64,000 nt of DNA from Rhodeus uyekii (taxonomy: Eukaryota; Chordata; Actinopteri; Cypriniformes; Acheilognathidae). Every line of letters begins with the position of its first letter. Positions within the stretch are counted from its first letter, which is position 1. The translations under genes were made by a program, and so were the position numbers. The notes below the pieces were generated by a model. It made no database searches, was not told where the DNA came from, and saw only the letters and a program-made list of their open reading frames with translations. Location of the stretch: contig JAWRVZ010000013.1 of assembly GCA_037043235.1 (NCBI GenBank), positions 4,649,501 to 4,713,500 of the forward strand, in the 5' to 3' direction. Shown here in pieces: positions 50,750-63,656 of the stretch.

Positions 50750-52375
50750 GTCAGTAGAGCAGCTTACATTTGCATCCTTCACTTTGATTATCATGCATAC
50801 AAGAGCAAAGTTACAGTTTTTGATGTTCATCTATTAGCTCCAAGTATCTCTTGAGTCTGAGACTCATTATTTATTTCAACCCTACCCTTTTGGTTCTACT
50901 TTGGAAAACATAACTTAGTATGCCGATCTATTCTTCTACCACTGACAATAGCGAATAGATGTGTCAAGTAGCGCTTGGAAATAAAAAACACATTCATATG
51001 CATTTGACAGTCTGATTCTTAAAGCTCCTTCATTCATTCGTGGCCCATTATCTCGGAAGCTGAAATCTCAAGCTCAAACCTCTTCAGTCGACTCACCTTA
51101 CATGTCAAAACGCTCTCTTCCTTCCTGTACCGCACGTCACAGCTACTGCCATCATCATTATCACCCAATTACCCTAATGGTAGCCGGCCTGGGTTATTAA
51201 TAGTGACTATTAGCAGGGCTGACAATTCCACTAATCACCAACACCAGCAAGAGCAGGACACGTTTCCAACATCAGCCAATCAGCAATGCGTCATTTTGCT
51301 AGACGCAGCACAATGTCTGTATTGTAAACACACTGCGGCGAGTGCAGGTTTATTCCTGTGGTACAAAGCCGTGGCGGGTGTAAGCATATAGATATCGCGC
51401 CCGTAAACGGAGCGGAAAGGCCACTGACAGTTACAAAGCAGTGCGAGTTGCTGCTTGGACAAAGTGGGAGTTTAATATACTTAAATTTGTGGCTGCATTC
51501 CAGTTATATGAGAATGGCATTATGGAAGTAAACAACCAAAAGTGTGTGTGCCAACAGTTATGGGTCCTTGTGATGGGCGTGAGTGGGCATCTGTCCAAGT
51601 GGAGCACTGCCAGCAATGTCTTTTCGAAAGGTCACATTTGTAGAAGAGTTCTTGTGGGTCTCCGGCAGATGACTGTGACTAAGCCTACGGGCTGGGAAAA
51701 ATACGGCTAACTCCCAGCATGCACTTCAAAATTAAAGGCAGGGAGGCTGGGTAGGAAATGGGGGGGGGAGTGGGGTCATCTTATGTGAGTAATCGGACTG
51801 AACTGATGTGACAAGGAGGAAAGGGACAGAGGGAGATGGGAAGAAGAAGAGGGCAAAGGGAATCTGTTTAAAAGAAATGGCAAACATGCCATATAGATGG
51901 AGAGGGGAAGAGGGAGTGAGAGAGAGAGATTCACCGGTTTATTTTCAGAAGTCAGTGCATAGACTCTCCTATTTATTAATGTCAGTCTCAGTCGTGCTCT
52001 TGCAGACCAGGCCTTGCCAGACTGCTGTCAACGTGCCAGCACGCTTCACTCTCCCCTCAACGCAATCTCTCAAATTATTATTCTCTCTCAAAGCTTCAGA
52101 TAGATACTCATACTGTTTAGATTCAGAAGAAACACTTATTCAACATCTTCAACTAAAGCACTGTTTTTAGGAAATGGTTTCATACAAGACGACACAAATA
52201 GAATCCACAGACATTTTTTCACACTTTTTCCACAATAGACCTTAGAGTGAAACACTTTTATCTGAAGCTGGACAAATGAGCTAAAATACTTTAATTGTGT
52301 AACAGTTCCGATTTTGTGCATGATTTCTGTACCTCTTGATAGCAAATCACTTTGCACAGACTAAGATTCTATAAA

Positions 52376-53321
52376 CAGTGGAGTTCACTTATCTCGACTC
52401 ACGGTTAACTCGCCAATCCTATTATGTCGACACTTTTGAAGTGGAACCGCCAAACTACCTATTTGTCTTAGCATTTTCTTTGTGTTAATGTCGATTCTTT
52501 AATGTCGCTGAACACTAATATTTCGAGCACAAAAGAGGGACAAATTCTCCACTTCACATGGTAATCTCGTGACTGAAGATATTTTGCGTTGCACGTGGAT
52601 CACGGTTCATATGTTTGCTCTGTCAGTGACGCTTTACTCACAATGCCGCGCAGGACCTCTTTGAAGTGAAAGCACATTCACGTTCTTATGCTTCTCAACG
52701 AGCAGCAAGTGCTGCAGTGGGTCCACCCCCATCCCAAAGTCTCATCCGCGTCTGTGTGCATATAAAGCCCGCCTTCTCTGATTTGATTGGTTTTCTCAAA
52801 TATTTTGACATTGGTCAGTAATGAGTATGAGGCTTAGATGAACACACACACACACACACACACACATCCCTGTTTCTGTTCTGACACGCGGTCTGCTCAG
52901 CACCTCTGCGAATTGAAGAGCCGAGGTTGTTAAAAGACAGGACAAAGCCGAATTTGTTGAGAAAGCACGTTAGACAGGCAGAACGCAAGAAAGTATGCAA
53001 TCTAGTACAGCGTGATTACCTCACGAATATGTTATGGCTGTTTACGTTGTGAGCAAAATCGTGTTTGCAATGTTGGAGAATATAATTAAAGGTTTGTATC
53101 GAGAATCTAAGGTGTTTTTTATTGTATACTGGTAAATCTCTGCTGTTAGTTGGTGCACATATGCCTTTTGTTGTTAGCAAACACAGTGTATGTATATTTT
53201 TATAGCATGCCGATCGCTTCATCTAATACATAGATATATTGGGTATAGGTTATCTCTCTAAACGGTAATCTCAACGCTTTTTTGCAACCCCCGAGGCCGT
53301 CGAGATAGCCGGATTCCACTG
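52376..53321 (+). mobile_element. Tigger/pogo-like element, copy 2
   Basis: It begins CAGTGGAGTTCACTTATCTC and ends GAGATAGCCGGATTCCACTG, followed by TA. It is about 946 bp and includes an (AC)n run at 52,842-52,866. No transposase frame survives. It shares the GCCTTCTCTGATTTGATTGG block with copy 3. Confidence 0.75.
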
Positions 53322-53347
53322 TATTAACATTAGTTAATGCAATAGAT

Positions 53348-53824
53348 TGTCAGGGTTCTGCCACATTCAGTCTAGTAATCTCTTGTTGTTGTGGCAGAGC
53401 TCTGACACTACTGCAATGTTGTGAGTTGTGTCTATGTGCATTGGCTGCATTCATGTCTTGTCTGTTACCCCACCCGTCTCGTTTCATTATCATTAGTTTG
53501 ATTTGCCCCAGCTGCCTTCCCTCGTTAACTTCCCCATATGCTCTCTTTATAATCCCATAGTGTTTGCTGTCCTGTGCTGCTTCATTGTCTTGTCTTGTCC
53601 TGATGTCTGGTTGAGTCCTAGTTATTTTCTAGTTGAGACCTAGTTGAATCCAAGTGGAGTCCTAGTTGAATCCTAGTTATTTCTAGTGAATCCTAGTCTT
53701 GTCCTTGTCTGTTTTTCCCCCACTTGGGGTGGTTTTGTTTGAGTCATGTTTTTGTTTTTATTTCTGTCAATAAATTGTCCTCCCCCTTGCGATTGGGTCC
53801 TCGTATCCTTCCTGAACCCTGACA
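53348..53824 (+). mobile_element. Solo LTR (477 bp)
   Basis: The element runs TGTCAGGGTTC...GAACCCTGACA with a 5-bp target duplication TAGAT (53,343-53,347 and 53,825-53,829). An AATAAA lies about 60 bp before its end, in an LTR layout. The middle has short repeats of GAGTCCTAGTTGAATCC. No internal coding region remains, as expected after LTR-LTR recombination. Confidence 0.8.
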
Positions 53825-55366
53825 TAGATAACATGAACTAACAATGAACGATTAACCTTTGTTGATGTGAATTTTTTTAAACAAATTTTAACATTGCAAA
53901 ATTGTGGATTTTATAAAACAGTATTGTTAGTTTGGGGTCAGTAGTGTTTTAAATGCATGTGTTTTGCGAGTGAACGCAATATTTCCTGAGGGAACGTTTG
54001 AAATATTTTTTTTCCCCTCCCATCTCATTATTCCACAACCACTCCAAAGGAGCTCCTAATGCCGTAACTAATGGCAACACGACTACATCCTGAAAATGTG
54101 AATTAATGCATACAGTATTAAATTACATATCACACATTACTGATATGAAACATTACATTTCTACTTGCTTGTGGTTTCAGCTGGTCATCAAGGTATTGAA
54201 GAAGGGTGATAGGATTTTGTCCTCTAATTTGATTGGTAATTTGAACTGGCATCACTCTAAAGTCGTGTTCCAGAACAGAGTGTGTGAGCAGTTCATGGAA
54301 TTAAAGCAGGGAGCAGTTTGTGTGTGTTTTTTATTGTTTTATTCCAGGATCACTCGAAGTGTGGTTTCTTCTATGGCAAATTGAAATGTCTATTAGAGTA
54401 TTAAACAAGATAGTTTGACACACACAGCAATAAAGATAATGTTATCTGCCCTTGTCTTACAATATTCTCAGGAAACACAGCCAGAGACTAAAAGTACTCC
54501 AAGATTAGTGTAAAAAGTATGAAAGGTTTAAATTGTAATAACCTTTTCTTGAAACCAATTTACAATTACTAGAGCCCATGCGACTGCTGGCTTCACACCT
54601 CCGCACTGATGTTATATCCTTGCTTTCAACCTTTGTTCACGGAATTGTAGTCATTACATTATCAACATTAAAAATTAAAGGATTTATTACATATCAAAGT
54701 GAAAGCACACAAGTTTAATTCTTCATTTATTATTACATTCCTCTTATAACAATTAGACATCTCTGTAAGCTGCAAATGTCTTAGACAGCTGCACACAAAC
54801 ATAACTAATGATATAACTAAGTAGTTTAACAACCCACCAACCAATTACGATCCACTTCAGAAAGTTCCCGATAAAGTATCTCAGACATTAAGACTTTACG
54901 TAAAAACTTTCATCGATTTATAAAACTCCCAAACCTCAGTGTCATGTGTTTGGGAACTTGCATATCACACCTGGTTGGGGCCATTTAGCAACAATCATTT
55001 CCTGCACTGCCTCAAATGGATATAATTAAGCCATGTAAACAATCTGAGAGATCCTGTTCCAGCACCTTCTAAGAGTCTAAAACATCTCTGCTGAGAGATC
55101 ATATACACTGACTATATTTTGAGTTATGATGACCTGTGTATGTTTTGTTTCCTCCAAAGTTGATAATTTGGTGGCCATACTTACAGCACTTTAGGCAGCT
55201 GTTTCAGGCTTTCAAGACCAACTCTTACAGCATCTACTGGAATGGGGAGATACTGAAATGTGCATGTCAAAATGAAATATTTACTTTTGCTCATTCCTAA
55301 AAATATGAGTAAACCATATTAGTGTGTGTGTATATATATATATATAAATATATATATACACACATA

Positions 55367-55744
55367 CAGTAATCCCTCGTTTATCGCGGTTAATGTGGAC
55401 CGGAACCCCCCGCGATAGGTGAAAATCCGAGAAGTAGGATCAGCCAATCAGCTCATGGGATACAACCACTCGTGCTCTCATTCGTCGATCAAGCGTCGGG
55501 AACCAATCATGTGCCTTGTCTGAGTGCCCGTGGGTGTGTACAAAGCCTCTGAGAGAGTTTCTCTCTTTGTTTGGCATCCTGTGAAACTGTTTCTCTCGCG
55601 CATCACAAAGCAACGCTGCTATCCTCAATACAGCTGCTGATATGGCGGTATTTGTGAACTTTTATTTTTCGATTAATATTTTTGAAAAATTCGCGATGCA
55701 CTGAGGCCGCGAAATTTGAACCACGAAGTGGTGATGGATTACTG
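55367..55744. mobile_element. pogo/mariner-like MITE (378 bp)
   Basis: The left end CAGTAATCCCTCGTTTATCG and right end GTGATGGATTACTG are partly inverted, with TA on both sides. A CGCGAT/CGCGAAATT block follows the inverted end pattern. No transposase frame is present. Confidence 0.75.
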
Positions 55745-55812
55745 TATATATACACATTATATATATATATATATATATAGTGTGAGTGTATGTATCTATA
55801 TATGTATATTAT

Positions 55813-55933
<121 letters not shown>

Positions 55934-55992
55934 TCTTTGTTTCAACTGTTTCGCAAATTCTGAAATAACTGATTCCAACTGGTTTCTTGCAG

Positions 55993-56079
55993 GTCCTTGT
56001 CTGGCATACCCGGACCGAAAAGGTCAACCTGGGTAATGAACCAAAGCGGCAGCAGGATACAGTTTTTATAGAGGTCTAG
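55993..56079 (+). CDS. b3gat2: b3gat2 exon 4 (C terminus and stop)
   Basis: Residues 287-314 start VLVWHTRTEKVNLGNEPK, holding the conserved His-Thr-Arg near the active site, and end FIEV, like other GlcAT-S and GlcAT-P enzymes; the stop is TAG. The acceptor is TTTCTTGCAG. The joined CDS is 564 + 145 + 149 + 87 bases and gives an intact 314-residue protein. Confidence 0.95.
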   Translation, partial: VLVWHTRTEKVNLGNEPKRQQDTVFIEV

Positions 56080-56790
56080 CAAGCGACACTGCACTAGTAC
56101 TGTGATTACACTGGATGGAGGCTCGCCATCGCTGCCTCTTTCCAAAAGGATGGCCGCCTTTGAACTTTAGGATGCCTGCTCTAGCAGAAAAGACATGCCA
56201 AGTTATCTAGGGTTCCTGGATTCTCTACTGTAGAGACTGTCTGCTGGAGCTTCTCACTGTGGCATCACACTGGATTATCTGTTACGTGGTGGAGAAGAAA
56301 CAATGGATAAGTGTTTTTCAAATGGCAACAAAGTGAAAACTTGGTCTTACTCCCAATACACAGACCACTTTCCCTTTTCTTCAGACTCTGAACACTCTGA
56401 GAATCAGATCAACGTCTGTGAATGAGGAGGAAAAGGACCAGCTGCTTGAACAATGTATAGAGAGGATGAGTGGTGCTGAAAATAAACTGTCTATGAAAAT
56501 AAAAGGCATATTTGGTCAAAAAAAAAAAAAAAAGGTCCAAAGTGTGAGACACCATTACAGGAACATCTTTTGGATTACAACTGTCTTTATTCCAAATGAC
56601 CCTCTTTAAAAGCAAAAAAACCCCAAAAAAACAAAAAAAGAACTTTACAATAAATGCGTCTTTAGACAAAATGATCACACAATAGTTCATGGCTATTTAC
56701 TGTTTAATGCACGGAAATAACAATATTCTGTCTCTGTACTAGGCACCAGAAAATGTAAACACATTATAGAAATAAACCTGGATGACACGG
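56080..56790 (+). other. Probable b3gat2 3' UTR
   Basis: Non-coding sequence after the stop with several AATAAA candidates (near 56,480, 56,496, 56,654 and 56,771). An A14 run at about 56,520 could be misread as a poly(A) tail. The true cleavage site is unknown. Confidence 0.4.
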
Positions 56791-56994
56791 TGGGGATGTT
56801 TAAATTATTGCACAGCAGAGAGACCCTGTCTGAGAGGATAGAAGCTCTGCTACAGCGGCAGGACTGACGTGTTCAACTGCAGACTTTTGTTCGGTCAAAA
56901 CGAGCTGGCTAAAACGATAATTCCTTCCCCGAGCCCCTTTCTATTGACCCCCAACCCCCCTTATCCGTTAGCCGTCGCAGCTGTACAGTCGTCC

Positions 56995-57621
56995 AGGTTT
57001 ATTTGTCTTTCACTCACTGTGCTTTTCTGTAACGCACACATTAAAACATCACAGTAAAGATGGAGTTTGTCATGGAGCTACACGGATGTGGTGGGGTGAG
57101 AGGCCAGAGAGAAGAGATGAGGGGTTCGTCTATCTCATGGTTACATTACATTACATGGGTCTATACAATATCTGCTACAGGGTTCTGGGACATGGGGCTG
57201 CAGAAGATGGGGAAAAGGAAGGGGATGCCACAAATATGATAGCCATATCTCTCTTTTAAATACTATGACTCACTATTTGGTAAAGATATATTAGAAGCCT
57301 GTATAATTGGTCCAGCAGCTTTCTTGTAGCTGATATGTGATTTGAACCCCCCCCCACCCCCAAAAAATTATATATCTAGAAGACAGAATAACTGCAAATA
57401 AGACGGTAAAAGCTGCCAGTCTCTTAAATGCCATACTCTCGCTCACTTGATCAATACACAGAGGGCAGGTTGAATCAATGCTCTCCAGAGTAGTAATAGT
57501 TGGAAAGAGAAAGGGGGTAAAAATGACAGTACATGAATAAAACTCTGGGTGCGAGTGGTGGTGGAGGAGGAGAGCAGAGATGGAGGGATGTGCCCCTTGA
57601 CCTCCATCGTCCCTCATTCAT
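56995..57621 (-). other. Probable smap1 3' UTR
   Basis: This lies downstream of the smap1 stop on the minus strand. A minus-strand AATAAA near 57,000 is a candidate signal, giving a 3' UTR of about 0.6 kb. Extent not proven. Confidence 0.35.
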
Positions 57622-57756
57622 TTACTTCCAGAGCTGGGTGCTGAGGGTCTGACCAGAGGGGGGTGCCACCCAGCCGCCCATGGGTGCACCAGGTGGCCCA
57701 AATGCCATCGGAGCACCGGAACCATTCAGGTTCATTCCAGACATCTGTTGGTTAAT
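57622..57756 (-). CDS. smap1: smap1 last coding exon
   Basis: The final 44 residues of stromal membrane-associated protein 1, an ArfGAP that acts on Arf6 in clathrin-dependent endocytosis. The peptide runs INQQMSGMNLNG, a Gly/Pro-rich stretch and then GQTLSTQLWK and TAA. The end matches the SMAP1 C terminus. The acceptor on the minus strand is TTTTTCAG and the exon starts in phase 0, matching the preceding exon. The ArfGAP zinc-finger domain is upstream and outside the window. SMAP2 is the paralogue to exclude; the b3gat2 neighbour favours smap1. Confidence 0.9.
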   Translation of the reverse strand: MNQQMSGMNLNGSGAPMAFGPPGAPMGGWVAPPSGQTLSTQLWK

Positions 57757-58049
57757 CTGAAAAAGAGAGAGAGGTGTGTGTGAAACATCTATAGACACAA
57801 GACTTGCTCTTGTTCAAAACCTACAGAGAAAGCATTTTAAGGCATCATGGGTGATCTATCAACAGAAAAAGGGATTCTCCTAGAACAACCATTTTGACTA
57901 TTTCACGTACAAGAAAGCACTGCAACTCACTCCAATTTGGCAGACATAGGGAGAAATGTTGATCATAAACATTTAATTCACAATACTTTATAAACTGTTT
58001 AATATAAAAAATGTATTTAAACATTTTAATTAAAAATATTTATTAAGTA

Positions 58050-58210
58050 CACTACAATTCAAATATTTGCTGTCAGTTTTTAAAATGCTCATCAAGGCTA
58101 CATTTATTTGATCAAAAATACAGTGAAATCCTGTGAAATATATTTAGTCACATGAACCTTCAGAAATCATTTTAATAATTTTAATATTATCAAGGCTGAA
58201 AATAGTTGTG
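58050..58210. repeat. Fish interspersed repeat fragment
   Basis: CATCAAGGCTACATTTATTTG, AAAAATACAGTGAAATCCTG and CCTTCAGAAATCATTTTAAT match the common cyprinid repeat also seen near 49,080. Confidence 0.5.
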
Positions 58211-59639
58211 CTGCTTAATTCTCTTTTAAAGGAAACTGATACATTTTTATACAAATTTGTACATTTATTTTAAATGACATTATGAATGTCTTTACGAACA
58301 TTATAAATAATTACATTATGAATGTCACTTTTGATCAATTTGTTTTGTCCTTGCTGAAAAAAAGCATATCAAATTTGCATGACTGTTAGGACACTGTTCC
58401 AAGACCTTTTGACCTTCATAGACAGAGTTTTGTTATTAAAAGAGAATTATACCTGTTTTTGGTGGTGTCTGCAGTAGCATGAAAAGTAAAAGTGGTGTTT
58501 TTACACAATCAGAAAAGAGATAAGACCAGTAATTTCACCTGAGGATGGCCTTTCCGCCCAATGTTCTCTTTTCACATTATTCAGCTGTTCTCTGATCTCT
58601 AGACTCACTCACCCCTCTTATTACTCTTTGTCTACTTCTCTTTCATTTTCTATACCTCTACCCCTTTCCCTAGATTCCCACCAGTTTTCTTCCTGATGGG
58701 TCCTGTGGGGTGCGCTGGCTGTGGGGCGTCTGTCTGATTTATACCACTGTCTCTACAGCTTATAGCCAGCAGAGAGAGCAAAACTAATGGCTTCAAATAA
58801 GCAATATTTTTCATTATTTTTCATTATTAACTTGAATTCTGAGGTCTAAAGTTTGTGGCATCTTTATCCAGCTGTCAAAATGGATATATAATGGAAAACA
58901 GGCTTTTTCTTTCTTTGCAATAAGGGTTTGCTGTACTATGTTGACAATGGATGTACAAAACTACACAATCCACCAGTCAGTGAGTTGTCTGGCATATACG
59001 GAGGATAAAATAAATTGCAATCTTTTATAACTCAAAACTAATCTCTTGACAGAGAGATGAGGATGATAATGGGAACACTGCACACAGCACATGATCAGTG
59101 CAACAAGTCAGACAGTAATTGTCTTGAAATACGTGGTTGAATGCGATAGATTTTTTGACACAGGCGGCGTTTTGATGGCTGTAGTGCCGGTGTTTTAGAC
59201 GGACATGAGAGACGTGACTTTACCATGCTGACAGCCTAACAGCACACTAAACCGCTGTCAGCTGTCAGCGCATTAAAAAAACCCTCCCCAAGACATTGCG
59301 TTCAGTCTCAAAAATTCATCGCCTTTATAGCGCCGCTTAAAAAAAATATAACACTTAAAACAAAGTCAACCTCATTAATTTACTGGATGGTTGGTGTTTA
59401 CATAATGTTATGTTAATGTTTACCTAACTGCCTAGCCACTATTCAGCTTAGTGCGTTCTGAGGAACGAAACCGTGAAGTGTGTCAGTACACAGAGGCGAG
59501 CCAATCACAACAGAGCTCATTTACATATAAAAGACTTAAGAACTACACAGCTTGTTTAATAAATATTGCATAAAATAGCCATGAAAAGCACAATTACGAC
59601 TAATTATGTTTTTGGACTAACTACAAAACCGTTCCAAAA

Positions 59640-59880
59640 AATAGGATATTAATTAACTTTTTTTCCACAAGGATGCATTAAAATGATCAAAAGATCCAGT
59701 AAAAACTATCATATTGTTACAAAATATTTATATTTCCTTTATTTGACAGGTTTACAACTATAAGGATATGTTTCTTGATCACCAAAACACTATATTAGAC
59801 TGATTTCTGAAGGATCATGCGAGTCTGAAGACTGGAATGATGATTTCTGAAAAGTGTGCATTGCTGTCAAAGGAATAAAT
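59640..59880. repeat. Fish interspersed repeat fragment
   Basis: It carries GGATGCATTAAAATGATCAA, GATCCAGTAAAAACTATC and GACTGATTTCTGAAGGATCA blocks of a common cyprinid repeat. No termini were defined. Confidence 0.5.
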
Positions 59881-59987
59881 TACACTATATAACATTTTTT
59901 GATTGTTTTATTTTATCTATGATGAAACAAATGTGGCCTTGATGACCATAAAAGACTTTAAAATAACATTAAAAATGTTTCCTGTAC

Positions 59988-60125
59988 AGCGGGAAAGTAG
60001 AGCGTGGCGCTTGCAACGAGAGGTTCATGGGTTCGATCCTCATGGAAAGCAAGAACTGGTTAGAATGTCAATGTGTATCTTGAATGGAATGTAAGTCGCT
60101 TTGGATAAAAGTGTCTGCCAATGTA
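59988..60125 (+). mobile_element. tRNA-derived SINE, near-complete
   Basis: The tRNA-like head GCGGGAAAGTAGAGCGTGGC leads to a perfect B box GGTTCGATCC at about 60,031. A body and the L2-like tail TAAGTCGCTTTGGATAAAAG follow. It is the best-preserved of three related copies in the window (others at 39,074 and 44,609). Confidence 0.8.
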
Positions 60126-61859
60126 CCGAACCCAATGGTAGTGTATAGAAGTAGACTGAAGGGAGTAAATATTGGTATGGTACAAAAAAATAATAATGCG
60201 ATTTTAAATATACAAAAACAGTAGCACTTTGAAACAAAAGCAGCCTGAAATACAAACTACAACGCAAATAATTCATCTGCCTCCTATTCGTGTTCAACTC
60301 CAAAGCACTAAACCCCTTCCTGAGGCAGTGAGGGAGGTTATCCATCACCATGAACTCCTGGAGTGCTCCGATGTCTCACGAGGTGACTAAACCGCTTTAG
60401 GCCACGAATGTATGACTAGAATGAGACAGTCAGATGGAAAAAGGTTTAAAAAAAATTCTCCCAAAATACTCAGGAGGACCCTCTGTGGACCTTGACTTCA
60501 TTTTGTACTCAAATGCACAGCAGGACAAATTTGGCCACTCTTGTAATTACACCTGCTTCCTCCGCAACAAAATACTGCCTACGCACAAATAAGTGTGTCC
60601 TAAGTGTGTGTTTGCAACCGCTCTGAGAGCAGTATTCAGGGGAGTGAATATCAAACGCTAATGATTCTTCTCCTCCATGCGCACTGTGTCTCCTCAGACC
60701 TCCTCGGAAATGAGGGAGACGCTACGTGTGCTGGGCAAAGTCAGATCCTTCTCAGAAAAAAGAAAACACTCCTCCCAGGAAGCGTGCAGCAAAATTACCC
60801 TCACTCCAGAAAACCATTAAGCAAACACATTTCTTTCCTTAGTCGCTCTTTCCAAATACAAATGTGCTGCTGAAGGCCCATAACTCAGGACGCACACGCT
60901 TGCATTGTGGGGAGGGATTTTAATTAAGGCCGTGTGAGTGTAAAGCACGCTGTATTGATTTATGATGTGTAATTAACCTCCCGGAGGCTGAAATCTCGGA
61001 CTACCTCGGCTCACAGCCTCATACACAGGGGGTCATGGGCCATGGGAGGCAGGGAGATGACAGGAGTTGAGAGGTCCGAGTCACTGAGCCCTCGTCTTTA
61101 ATGAGCCACATGCAGATGGGAGGTGACAGCAGATTAGATGAGGATTTTAAAAACCCTTATTATGATTCTCTGATTATATGGTGAGAGTGACAGAGAGAGA
61201 CCGAATGTGACAACTTATTTTCCGCCTAAAATGCTTTTGAAAATGTGAAAGATCTGATCTGAATAAAAGGAAAGCTTTGTGCATACGGGAGATGCATTGT
61301 GGGAATCGAATATGATGAATGGTAATAGCTTCAGATATAGATGTTCTCTCTATAAAAAGCAGATTCTGATCCACTGCAGCCAGTGCGTCATATCAATGAC
61401 TCATGGCAGAATCTGAGAGGAATGGTTTAAATAATACAAAAAACACCCCCAGAAGAATATTTTACGAACATATTCTGAAGCTCTTGACCTCTGGTATGTG
61501 ACGTAATAGTACTGTCATTAACAGTATTTCATTATGACATTTTTCAGCTCCCCTTTTTCCACCTACAACTTTTATTGGTTCTGTTTAACACATGATATCA
61601 TTGAATTTATAAGTCGTTTCCAGCTTTTTGAATGCTTCCTCTACAATGGGTTCCTTTAGCAGGTAAAATGTACACTCTTTTTTGTAATGTAGCCAATTAG
61701 CTGTAATCTGCTTAAAACAAGCTTACTACTAGATAGACCTACCAATCCAAACTATGTTCTTACAAGTTGCATTTATCCTAATTAGCATCTTAAAAAAAAT
61801 ATCACTCTCGTGAATATGACTACGACTTAAAATAAAAAATTTCTATTTGAATATTTCTT

Positions 61860-61975
61860 TCAGTGTTACATGATACTTCAGAAATCATTTTAATATGCTG
61901 TTTTGATGCTCAAGAAACATTTCATATGATCAATATTATTGGAAACCATGAGATATTTTTTTCAGGAGCATTTAA
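61860..61975. repeat. Fish interspersed repeat fragment
   Basis: ACTTCAGAAATCATTTTAAT, ATGCTCAAGAAACATTTC: the downstream part of the same repeat type as at 49,018 and 58,050. Confidence 0.45.
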
Positions 61976-62234
61976 AATCAAAATTTAAAAAAGCATTTAT
62001 TTTATAGTTGAAATCTTTTGTAACTTTATAAATATGTAACTTTGGATCCCCTTAACACATCCTTGCACAATAGAAGTATTCATTTATTTAAAAAATCGTA
62101 AATGTTTGAATGGTAAAAATGGTATAATAGTATAATATGACATGATACAATCATTTATTTACTCATATTAATAATAGACTTAAAAACAGGAAGGTAAATC
62201 TAAGGCATGCATTTAATAAATATTATACAAAATA

Positions 62235-63076
62235 CAGTGGAGTTCACTTATCTCAACTCACGGTTAACTCGCCAATACTATTATGTCAACGTTTTTGCAG
62301 TGGAACCGCCAAACTCCCTATTTGTCTTAGTATTTTAGATTCTTTAATGTCGATTCCTTAATGTCGCCGAACAGTAATATCTCAAGCAAATATCTTGGAC
62401 AAATTCGCCACTTCACATGGTTATCTCTTGAGTCATGAGCGTACCTAGTTCACAGCGCATGCGCTGAGTTTGTGGATCGCGGTCCTGGACGCTCTGTCAG
62501 TGACGCTACTCACAGCGCCGCGCAGGACTCTCTGAAGTGAGAGCACAGGGCTGCCGTGGGTCCACCCCCATCCCAAAACCTCCCGCTTCTGTGTGCACAT
62601 AAAGCCCGCCTTCTCTGATTTGATTGGTTTTCTCAAATATTACACATCCTGCTTTTGTTCTGAAGTGCGCTCTGCTCAGCGCCGCTGCGGGAACACGGTA
62701 ATTAAAAGACGGGACGAAGCCGAATTTGTTGAGAAAGCACATTAGACAGGCAGAACGCAAGTATGCAATCTAGTACAGCGTGATGACCTCACAAATATGT
62801 TATGACTGTTTATGCTGTGAGCAAAATTGTGTTTGCAATGTTGGAGAATATAATTAAAGGTTTGTATCAAAAATCGAAAGTGTTTTTATTGTATACTGGT
62901 AAATCTCTGCTGTTAGTTGGTGCACATATGCCTTTTATTGTTAGCAAACATATACAGTGTATGTACATTTTTATAGCATGCCGACTGCTTCATCTAATAA
63001 ATAGATATATTGGGTGTAGGTTCTCTCGACGCTTTTTTGCAACCCCCGAGGCCGTCGACATAACCGAACTCCACTG
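62235..63076 (+). mobile_element. Tigger/pogo-like element, copy 3
   Basis: It starts CAGTGGAGTTCACTTATCTC and ends ATAACCGAACTCCACTG, with a TA target duplication on both sides (62,233-62,234 and 63,077-63,078). It is 842 bp with no transposase frame. It is the cleanest of the three copies for defining the ends. Confidence 0.85.
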
Positions 63077-63339
63077 TACTATTACACCATTAAACTGCAC
63101 CCTCACTCCAAAATCTCACCCTCCAAAAACTTATCAGCAAAATCAAATGTACCAAAGGTTTTATAGCATAGACTATAGAATAGCACAGGATGTTCCTAAA
63201 GGGCAGGCCCTAAAACTCCCTAGAACGTTTTTATTTTGTTTTGCCGTTTACCGGCCTAGAGAATTTTTATAGGACACTTTTATAAATGAATGTAGGGACA
63301 TTCGATATGTTTCAAATGTCATACAGTACCATAACATAC

Positions 63340-63656
63340 CTGTGCCATATTCCACTGTCCTTGCTGACCCGGCTGCATGGCATACATGTTTTGAGGTGGT
63401 ACCATGCCCTGAGGTCCCATCAAGCCTGGAGCCAAGCCCATAACCCCTGGCTGTGCGTTGCCCATGAAACCGTTAGGCATTGTCATGCCAACCATCATAC
63501 CCGCATTCTGGCCCATCATAGCACCACCCTGGCCCATGACAGCCCCCATCATGGTAGTGGGCGGCATTGCTCCTCCCATCCCGGGGAAAGCTTGGAAGTT
63601 CCCCTGTGGCTGCGCAGGGAACTGCATCTGAGACGGACCCATGAACATCGCCGTTG
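63340..63656 (-). CDS. smap1: smap1 penultimate coding exon
   Basis: 105 residues plus two bases of a split codon, starting ATAMFMGPSQMQFP and rich in Met, Gly and Pro: FPGMGGAMPPTTMMG, PNGFMGNAQPGVMGL and PPQNMYAMQPGQQG. This is the Met/Gly-rich C-terminal region of SMAP proteins, downstream of the ArfGAP and clathrin-box parts. The acceptor on the minus strand is CTGCTCCCACAG and the donor is GTATGT after CAG; phase 2 bases in, phase 0 out. The NGFMGNAQ segment is characteristic of SMAP1. Confidence 0.9.

Larger units (their letters stand above)
57757..63339 (-). other. smap1 last intron
   Basis: An intron of about 5.6 kb, phase 0, with GT...AG ends on the minus strand. It contains several old interspersed repeats, a SINE and Tigger-like copy 3. 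The stretch 60,860-61,140 is less AT-rich and could include conserved non-coding DNA. No other gene is recognised. Confidence 0.8.

Noticed and set aside
59988..60060. Possible tRNA gene with a perfect B box
   Set aside because: The head does not fold into a full cloverleaf as read here, and it is joined to a SINE body and an L2-like tail repeated elsewhere in the window.
60860..61140. Possible conserved regulatory element in the smap1 intron
   Set aside because: The composition is suggestive only; without comparison to another species it cannot be supported.
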